DNA from: Enterococcus canis NBRC 100695
GTDB taxonomy: Bacteria > Bacillota > Bacilli > Lactobacillales > Enterococcaceae
Assembly (NCBI RefSeq): GCF_001544375.1
Contig: NZ_BCQJ01000008.1
Coordinates: 27,393-91,392, forward strand
Reading direction: 5' to 3'
Length of the DNA: 64,000 nucleotides
This document shows, in pieces, positions 58,489-64,000 of the stretch. The notes beneath the pieces were generated by a model that ran no database searches, was not told where the DNA came from, and saw only the letters and a program-made list of their open reading frames with translations. Both the position numbers and the translations under genes were made by a program. Each line of letters starts with the position of its first letter. Within the stretch, counting starts at the first letter, position 1.

Positions 58489-59046
58489 CTATCTGTCCAA
58501 TACTTGGATTTTAGGCCATTGCGCTTGCCAATTTTTCTTCTTAACTCGCTCTTGGTAGAGCTGTCTTCTAGTAGTCGATGCTCTAAAATGTGGCGTGGCT
58601 CTGACGATGAAGTTCGTCAAGTCTACTATACCGTGGGGGGCCATCAATTCTAACTGTTGCTCATTTAAGCGAATCGCAATCGCTGTACAAGTTTCGGGAA
58701 ACTTAGCAACGGCATCATAGCTGTTTTGATAGGGGGCTGTTTCAGGACTATGTCCATGCATATAGACCTCATTTTTTAGTTCCCAGTTATACTGTGGATA
58801 TTTCTCCTTCAGTTTTTGCTCCAGTTGCAGAGTTTCTGCATAGCTGATGCCTTTATCAAAAAAGACAACATCCACATCATTCGTGTCATCTAGAGTCTGA
58901 TTCCCAGATAAATAATTCCACACAAAATTCCGTACCGTACCAGCACAAAGCCAAGTATCAGGTAATCCTAATAATGCGATAATCGCCAAGATTTCTTTTA
59001 TTTGATCGTTCTGAGACAAAATCGTTTTTAGTTCCTCTTCCGTCAT
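58489..59046 (-). CDS. Nucleotidyltransferase-fold protein (DUF925 family)
   Basis: A 185-residue protein of the DUF925 nucleotidyltransferase family. CAGTVRNFVWNYLSG corresponds to the start of the fold and NDVDVVFFD gives the D-x-D metal motif. The C-terminal part carries FRASTTRRQLYQERVKKKNW. The biological role is not known. It is the last chromosome-type gene before the mobile region. Confidence 0.85.
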   Translation of the reverse strand: MTEEELKTILSQNDQIKEILAIIALLGLPDTWLCAGTVRNFVWNYLSGNQTLDDTNDVDVVFFDKGISYAETLQLEQKLKEKYPQYNWELKNEVYMHGHSPETAPYQNSYDAVAKFPETCTAIAIRLNEQQLELMAPHGIVDLTNFIVRATPHFRASTTRRQLYQERVKKKNWQAQWPKIQVLDR

Positions 59047-59100
59047 TTTCCACGCATCCTTTGTATCATTTCTTTCATTATACCGCGTTCAAGACGAAAA

Positions 59101-59137
59101 GATGAGTCAAGTTCTATTTCAACTTGACTCATTCTTA
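59101..59137 (+). terminator. Hairpin at the edge of the mobile region
   Basis: ATGAGTCAAGTT and AACTTGACTCAT arms with a 7-nt loop and a TCTTACTTTT tail. No plus-strand gene ends here, so it may belong to DNA removed or shifted by integration. Confidence 0.7.
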
Positions 59138-59228
59138 CTTTTCAGCTATTTTTTAGGTTATTTTCTGTACATCTTAAACTGGAAAGACCATTCTTTTCTC
59201 ATTGATTTTATAGTATTATTACTATCTT

Positions 59229-59249
59229 TGAGAGAAAAATGAGAGAAAA
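59229..59249. repeat. Tandem TGAGAGAAAA repeats near the integrase
   Basis: TGAGAGAAAA occurs at 59229-59238 and again, with an 11-bp period, at 59240-59249. A related inverted TTTTCTCAT lies at 59194. Candidate arm-type binding sites for the integrase next to the element end. Confidence 0.5.
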
Positions 59250-59277
59250 TAGACTATAAATTCTTTTACGTTTTGCC

Positions 59278-60456
59278 TTAAATAACAGTATCCGACTGAA
59301 AACTATCTATTGCATGGATTACGCGATCATCCGCTTTTGCATATAAGTGTCCATATGTTCCTAAAGTAATATTAATATTAGAATGCCCCATTCTTTCTTG
59401 TATTACTAAAGGTTGAATATTCTGTTCAATTAAAAAAGCAACATGTGAGTGCCGTAAGGAATGTAACTTAATAGGTTTAACTCCCATCGCAAGAGCTGCT
59501 TCTTTTAACCAACTAGCAAAAGAATATGGGGGAGTAAACGTGCCATCTAATTGAATTACATATTCGAAGTTCCCTAATAAACTTTGTAGTTTTTTCCATT
59601 CGTATAATTTCTTTGATAAGTGACTACCAATACCTATTGTGCGATAAGCATTTTTGGTCTTGGGTGTAGAAAGATACCAGTCATCTTTTTTTGAGTATAC
59701 TAGTGTTTTTTCTATTGTAATTTGTTGCTTTTCCAAATCAACATATTTCCACGGAAGAGCAGACAATTCTCCAATTCTCATTCCAGTAAAAAATAATAGT
59801 TCATACACCAAGCGCCTATGCTTCATTTGTATGTTATTACCATTGAAATATTCCATTACTTTTTGAAATTCTTTAAACTCCCAAAAGTCTATTTTTTCAT
59901 TTTCTTTTGGCAAACAACAAACATTATCGATAGGATTTTGATCAATCAGGCCCTCCTTTTGCGCTCTATCTAAAACAATTTTTAAATGTCCTCTAATACG
60001 GTTAATGTAACTATTTGACAAAGTAGATTGCCTTTCTCGCAATCTAGAATTCCGAGTAATAGTTTGGCTTAATTCGAACATCCAGTCTTCAATATCTACA
60101 CTTGTAATGTCTCTCACTCTCATATGGTAAAAGTATCTCATCTTTTTTTCGAAAATAAACTGAGCATTTTCGAAAGTTTGTCTCTTAACTTGCTTCTCAT
60201 ACCACCTAACAAATCGTACTTTATAAAACTCTTCAAATGTCATTTGTTTACTTAATGAATTAAGGTGATTCCCATAAAATTCATGAAACCCTTGAGTAGC
60301 CATGTATCTATCATAAGCTAATTTAGCTTCTTTCTGGCTAGAGAAGCCTCGTTTTGTCTTTTGTATTTTTTTACCATCAGCATCAGTACCTAAATATACT
60401 TTAAAATACCACTTTTTCGTCTTATTATCACGATAAATATTTTGTATTTTCACCAT
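59278..60456 (-). CDS. Tyrosine recombinase/integrase, Tn916 Int type
   Basis: Site-specific recombinase. An N-terminal arm-binding AP2-like domain (KKWYFKVYLGTDADGKKIQKTKRGFS) is followed by a core-binding domain and the catalytic domain with arginine in FTGMRIGELSAL, H-x-x-R in LHSLRHSH, histidine in MGHSN and the nucleophilic tyrosine in TYGHLY. The start is the ATG behind GAGAGG, twelve codons inside the longest frame. 392 residues. It has AT-rich codon use unlike the chromosome genes to its left. Confidence 0.93.
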   Translation of the reverse strand: MVKIQNIYRDNKTKKWYFKVYLGTDADGKKIQKTKRGFSSQKEAKLAYDRYMATQGFHEFYGNHLNSLSKQMTFEEFYKVRFVRWYEKQVKRQTFENAQFIFEKKMRYFYHMRVRDITSVDIEDWMFELSQTITRNSRLRERQSTLSNSYINRIRGHLKIVLDRAQKEGLIDQNPIDNVCCLPKENEKIDFWEFKEFQKVMEYFNGNNIQMKHRRLVYELLFFTGMRIGELSALPWKYVDLEKQQITIEKTLVYSKKDDWYLSTPKTKNAYRTIGIGSHLSKKLYEWKKLQSLLGNFEYVIQLDGTFTPPYSFASWLKEAALAMGVKPIKLHSLRHSHVAFLIEQNIQPLVIQERMGHSNINITLGTYGHLYAKADDRVIHAIDSFQSDTVI

Positions 60457-60510
60457 AACGAATAACCTCTCATTATAATGAACATCTACCATCTATAATA
60501 AGTATAACGC

Positions 60511-60714
60511 TCATTTATTTATTTTCAAATGAAATAATTCTTCGATTACTCTTGATGGAACCATATTTATTTGTCGATTATTGTATAACTCAACTCCTTC
60601 AATATTTATTAAAAATTTCTTCGCTTCTTTTATCATTTGTGTAGCCTGATTAGCTTTAAACCCCAAATTTATAAGATCTGACCGATTAACCATCGTATCG
60701 AAATCTTTTTCCAT
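60511..60714 (-). CDS. DUF3173 family protein (excisionase-like partner of the integrase)
   Basis: A 67-residue basic protein with TMVNRSDLINLGFKANQATQM at the start and VELYNNRQINMVPSRVIEEL at the end, the DUF3173 pattern. Such genes stand directly before Tn916-type integrases, where an excisionase would be expected. The start is the ATG behind AGGAGG, 24 codons inside the longest frame. Confidence 0.82.
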   Translation of the reverse strand: MEKDFDTMVNRSDLINLGFKANQATQMIKEAKKFLINIEGVELYNNRQINMVPSRVIEELFHLKINK

Positions 60715-60857
60715 AATATAACCTCCTAAAAACTCTTCATATAATTTAACATAAGAAAATTCTATTAACTTGCTCGTCAAGCACATAAGTTATAAAACTT
60801 CTCCTCAGTCATTGAGCAGCCTTGCGGAAGTATCATTATCCTCTAGTAAGTCATCGC

Positions 60858-60880
60858 AATTAATTTTGACAAAATTAATT
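60858..60880. repeat. AT-rich inverted repeat
   Basis: AATTAATTTT-GAC-AAAATTAATT has perfect 10-bp arms and lies in the gap between the DUF3173 and Orf8-like genes. It may be an operator. It is of low complexity. Confidence 0.4.
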
Positions 60881-61079
60881 TGATTTATCGTCATTTTTCC
60901 GCTCATCAAAATTATTTGAGTTTTGGCGCAGACTCAATCCAGCTCATACTAGATTAAAGTAGTTAATAGATTCTATTTAATTATCAAAGATCATAAAAGA
61001 AAATATCCTTCTGACTTACTTTTATAAGCAAACTTTCTTCACCATTAATAACAACTTTTTACATGCTAATTATTCATAA

Positions 61080-61274
61080 CTACGAATCTCTTTCCAAAAA
61101 CCGAAATTTACTGATAGATAAATAAAAAATACGTAAGCATTCATCAAAACAATCCTGATCAAAGTAACCATTGTTAATAGATACTTTTATTAAAAGTGGT
61201 TGAAAACGAAGAAAGAGTTCATAATAAGCCGTTGAATCTCCATTTTGTGCTTCTTTTATTAAGTTTTCTAGCAT
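61080..61274 (-). CDS. Orf8-like helix-turn-helix (HTH_16) protein
   Basis: A 64-residue protein with the pattern of Tn916 Orf8: IKEAQNGDSTAYYELFLRFQPLL then DQDCFDECLRIFYLSISKF. These proteins resemble the region 2 part of sigma factors and act with Orf7. It lies 14 bp downstream of the sigma-like gene, in the order seen in Tn916. Confidence 0.75.
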   Translation of the reverse strand: MLENLIKEAQNGDSTAYYELFLRFQPLLIKVSINNGYFDQDCFDECLRIFYLSISKFRFLERDS

Positions 61275-61288
61275 ATTTAAACACTTCC

Positions 61289-61696
61289 TTAGAGAGAATA
61301 TTTTTGACGAATTTTCTCTAACAATCTTCTTTTTAAACCATAGACACTTGATACCTTCATTTCAAATAAATACGCAATTTCTTCTATACTTAAGTTTAGA
61401 AAATAATAATAAACTAAGAATAATGATTCTTTTTCCTCTAAGTTTATTAGCAAGTTGAAAACAAAATCATCCTCAATGTGAAGTGGGATTCCATTAATAA
61501 CAGTATTTGGTATTTCAGAATCTATAGTATAATTTTCAGAAATAATTCTATCAAAACTATCAGTTAGAAATTCTTTTTTCTTTCTGTTTATTTTTTGATT
61601 ATAATAATTTACTGCAGCATTTTTTATTACTTTATTAAAATAACTGATAATTTGATTTTCAACTTTGTTGTTCCTATACTTTGTCTCTTTAACCAT
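61289..61696 (-). CDS. Sigma-70-like regulator (Tn916 Orf7 type)
   Basis: A 135-residue protein with an N-terminal KVENQIISYFNKVIKNAAVNYY segment and a C-terminal region 4 helix-turn-helix (LNLSIEEIAYLFEMKVSSVYGLKRRLLE, seen as LSIEEIAYLFEMKVSSVY). It matches Orf7 of Tn916-type elements in length and layout and probably drives transcription of recombination genes. AAGGAG precedes the ATG. Confidence 0.82.
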   Translation of the reverse strand: MVKETKYRNNKVENQIISYFNKVIKNAAVNYYNQKINRKKKEFLTDSFDRIISENYTIDSEIPNTVINGIPLHIEDDFVFNLLINLEEKESLFLVYYYFLNLSIEEIAYLFEMKVSSVYGLKRRLLEKIRQKYSL

Positions 61697-62657
61697 AGTT
61701 CTCTCTCCTTAATTTTGAAGAGATGAGAATAGTTAATCTTTACTCCTTTTATAGTCTACAGAGTACTTAGTTTTTTTCTCCCATAAAACAACATATTCTT
61801 TATGTTTAAGTACTTAAAAAGTGCATTTATTCCATGTTTTTTCTGTTAACAATATTCTTTTCTATTAAAATATTTTAATAGAAAAGTGCATACTCTCTAC
61901 ATCCTTTTCATAAAAGAATTTAAGCATTTACAGATCACTCCCCTTCGCGTAAAGTTTTAATGAGTAAAGTGTCTTCTTAAACTATTTTCCTCCCTTCATA
62001 TTAATAACAATTTCAAACAGCGCTTTTTATTTATTTTGTATGTAAAAATGATTTTTTATAAAAAAAAAGAATCCCTCTTTTTAAAGGAGCGAATCTTCAG
62101 CAATCTAAGAGTATCATTATAAAAAAACAGGGATATTAAAATATAATTTCTAAAGTTAGTTTATTGATTAGAATTCAGCCTTTGATAATGATTGATTATT
62201 TTTTATTAACTAATAAAAATGTAATTTATATAGCTTCTCTAGACTATTATTTGATCACTGTCTACAAGGTAATAAAAAAGGAGATATGATTGATATATTA
62301 AAATCTAAAACCTTAGTTACTTAAACTTCTCTATTCATATTGTATTCTAGTACTAGTTTCTTTTAATTTACTTAAGATGACCTTTCTTAATCCCATCATT
62401 TATATAGTAATCTTCTCTGTTTTTTCTTTTACACTTCTAGCCGTAAAAATAGTATGTCTTTATATCAGAAATCTCGGTTCTTTGACTATTGGCCTTTCTT
62501 TGATTTGCATACACTAAATGACTTTATCTAAGTCTTTAATTAAATATTTCGGATTTCTTTAACAAGAACACCCTAAAATAGTATTTACAAGTATCTCGAT
62601 GGAACGTTCTAAACGATAGAAACTATGCGTGCTTTTAAGATAGCTTTCGCAATATAT
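61697..62657. other. AT-rich non-coding stretch
   Basis: Almost 1 kb without a supported reading frame on either strand. One imperfect hairpin, AAGAATCCCTC with GAGCGAATCTT (62067-62097), is followed by a T run on the minus strand and could be a terminator. The rest looks like decayed mobile DNA. Confidence 0.6.
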
Positions 62658-63530
62658 TCAGATTGTTGAAGTGATACTTCTAAAGGTATGGATACTGCTA
62701 TGGATTCGTTTATAATTGCAAAATCCCTCAATAATACTTAAACAGATCCAAATGAGTGACTTCAAAACTTTCATATGCTTTTGACACACACGCTTCTTCC
62801 TTCTTAATTGATGCGCGGAACGATTCAATACCAGCATTGTTGTGTGGGCAATCTTTCCGGCTGAAAGACTGAAGGAATGATGGAGGTTTAATTCTTTTAG
62901 TTTTGCTTCATAAGCCTCGCTAGTGTATTGAGAACCTAAATCTGAGTGGAGAATCAAGTTCTCTGAGAACATATGATTTAAACACGCATCTTCAAGTGTT
63001 CCCCTAGCCAATTTTTAGGTCATTTTCTTGCCAATTTCTACCCGATATTTTTTGTATGAATGTAAGTGATATCCGTTGCCCATTTTGGCTGATTGCCATA
63101 TTGGTAAAATCTTGGTTTAACAATTTTTTCGTCCCTAAGGTCCAAAGTTTGCTTGTTTGTCTGTTTTGTATTTCTTCATGGTGATTGAGCGTAGACCTAA
63201 CTCCCACATCAACTTTTGGACTCTTTTTAGAGAGCTATTTTCACCCCGACCAATACGAATCTTATAGATTTTGGGTGCACCATAGATCTCCTTATTTTCA
63301 AAGTAGATTCTTGAAATCAAGCAACTTAAGTGTTCATTCCCTGATTGACGTTTGAAGGGAGTCCTCTTCACCCAGTCATAATAACTAGATTTGGGCACCT
63401 CCAGAACTGTACACGCCTGTTTTACATCTGAGCGTTGGTAATTTGATTGAATAGATTCAAAGACAGCGCTAGTTTTTACTTTTGAGCGAATATGGTTAAG
63501 TTTTTTTAGGAAGGGAGTCCCAAAATTGCA
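62658..63530 (-). pseudogene. Broken IS3-family transposase (OrfB)
   Basis: Three minus-strand fragments in different frames together give an IS3 OrfB: an HTH_21 part (VPKSSYYDWVKRTPFKRQ, IYGAPKIYKIRIGRG), a middle part (TKKLLNQDF), and the rve catalytic part (ILHSDLGSQYTSEAYE, FCNYKRIHSSI). At least two frameshifts, and the DDE segment after SLSAGK is scrambled. At the 5' end the frame opens over an A7 run (CTAAAAAAACTT) typical of the IS3 slippery site; no full OrfA is present. Non-functional. Confidence 0.85.
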
Positions 63531-63627
63531 TGTATTAACGCTTATGGAATATCATCATTTATATTATGAAGTAGCTTACCTAAAGCATAATCAATCAAGC
63601 AATAGCACGGCAGTTACTGCTTGAAAA

Positions 63628-63665
63628 ATAAAAAAACTACTTTTCAAAGATGAAAGAGTAGTTCT
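63628..63665. terminator. Hairpin before the ISL3 end
   Basis: AACTACTTTTC and GAAAGAGTAGTT arms (one mismatch) with flanking A and T runs. Gene of origin is not visible. Confidence 0.5.
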
Positions 63666-63675
63666 AAAAAATCAT

Positions 63676-63701
63676 GGCTCTATAATATCTAGTGTTGGTG
63701 A
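63676..63701 (+). repeat. First ISL3-type terminal repeat
   Basis: GGCTCTATAATATCTAGTGT followed by TGGTGA is similar to ISL3-family inverted repeats (GGCTCTTT...). It matches the second copy at 63742 in 20 of 26 positions, so it is probably the end of another, lost or nested, ISL3 element. Confidence 0.55.
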
Positions 63702-63741
63702 CGCCTTCTGTTGCCACTACTTTTTCTTTTTTCTAATAAAC

Positions 63742-64000
63742 GGCTCTATATTTTTTGATGTGGGTGAATCTCACCAGCATCTTTTTTGTTGTAAAAAAGA
63801 AAAAGACACCTTAAAATCCAATTGAATCCATTTGGCGAACCAATTCAAAGGAGGATTTAAGATGTCCTATACTCAGCTTATCAAAGATACATTAGAGATT
63901 CTAGATTTAACTGTCACTTTTGAAAAAAATTGTTTAACAAAAGAAAAGTATAAAGGGGCTAGCTGCATGATTTATCGTGGAAAGCTTTCTTATGCACCTC
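63742..64000 (+). mobile_element. ISL3-family insertion sequence, left end (cut by window edge)
   Basis: The terminal repeat GGCTCTATATTTTTTGATGT plus GGGTGA starts at 63742, 120 bp before the transposase ATG. The spacing and repeat are typical for ISL3 elements of enterococci and streptococci. Confidence 0.75.
63862..64000 (+). CDS. ISL3-family transposase (N-terminus only)
   Basis: The first 46 codons of the transposase are visible: MSYTQLIKDTLEILDLTV at the start and CMIYRGKLSYAP at the window edge. The start ATG has AAAGGAGGA upstream. The zinc-finger and DDE domains lie outside the window. Intactness cannot be judged. Confidence 0.8.
   Translation, partial: MSYTQLIKDTLEILDLTVTFEKNCLTKEKYKGASCMIYRGKLSYAP

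Larger units (their letters stand above)
59140..61696 (-). mobile_element. Recombination end of a Tn916-like integrative element
   Basis: Read leftward: Orf7-like sigma factor, Orf8-like protein, DUF3173 protein and tyrosine integrase, the order at the right end of Tn916-type elements. No conjugation genes follow to the window end, so the rest is lost, beyond the window or interrupted by IS elements. Boundaries are approximate. Confidence 0.7.

Noticed and set aside
62658..63398. Three small genes read as separate proteins
   Set aside because: Together they form one frame-shifted IS3 OrfB, so they were annotated as one pseudogene.

Overview
The window looks like a low-GC Gram-positive chromosome, most probably an Enterococcus or a close relative in the Lactobacillales. 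The evidence is the dcw cluster with a PASTA-type PBP2X, the DUF3397 gene next to mraZ, MurT/GatD, the tdk-prfA-prmC-tsaC-glyA order, mannose-type and beta-glucoside PTS operons, strong GGAGG ribosome binding sites, and Tn916-like and ISL3/IS3 mobile DNA. Species cannot be decided from the sequence alone.

Layout. 1-9580 (minus strand) is a division and cell-wall cluster: mraZ-rsmH-ftsL-pbp2X-mraY-murD-murG-divIB-ftsA, with three 10-bp MraZ boxes in front and ftsA cut by the window edge. 9.7-14 kb holds small genes: DUF3397, a CorA-type transporter, a 37-residue DUF4044 membrane peptide, a DUF2187-like protein, tRNA-Thr(CGU), a small OB-like gene with a LexA box inside its promoter, a LysM secreted protein and a YxeA protein. 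14-19 kb is glyA, tsaC, prmC, prfA and tdk, with a dense DnaA-box cluster between tsaC and prmC. 19.2-26.4 kb carries a TrkH/KtrB potassium channel, murT-gatD, manA, a serine hydrolase, a two-domain VOC protein and a rhodanese-like protein without its cysteine.

26.5-36.8 kb is a sugar-acid operon read leftward: 6-phosphogluconate-dehydrogenase-like, D-2-hydroxyacid dehydrogenase, GldA-like dehydrogenase, PTS EIIC, EIID and EIIB, a membrane protein resembling a dead M28 peptidase, EIIA, UxuA, KDPG aldolase and a HAD phosphatase. A divergent RpiR regulator faces it, with palindromes inside the operon promoter. After azoR, an AT-rich stretch (37.6-39.5 kb) carries two orphan genes.

39.5-52.9 kb is a full molybdenum cofactor and molybdate-uptake block (moaA, moaD, moaE, moeB, mogA, a mobB-moaC fusion, moeA, mobA, modABC). 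Next to it are a TDT-family transporter and a three-gene soluble oxidoreductase (NarB/NasA-like Mo subunit, 4Fe-4S protein, FAD/NAD reductase). Two identical-type palindromes, TAGGG-N4-CCCTA, lie before moeA/mobA and before the Mo enzyme. They match the motif described for the staphylococcal nitrate regulator NreC, and a perfect 7-1-7 Fur-type box lies near the enzyme operon. Together these suggest an iron- and nitrate-controlled cytoplasmic nitrate reductase.

53-59 kb is a beta-glucoside operon (EIIBCA, GH1 glucosidase, LicT antiterminator) with cre, RAT and terminator in place, followed by a Cof-type phosphatase and a DUF925 nucleotidyltransferase. From about 59.1 kb the DNA is AT-rich and mobile: a Tn916-type integrase, a DUF3173 protein, Orf8- and Orf7-like proteins, a long empty stretch, a broken IS3 element and the start of an ISL3 element running off the window.
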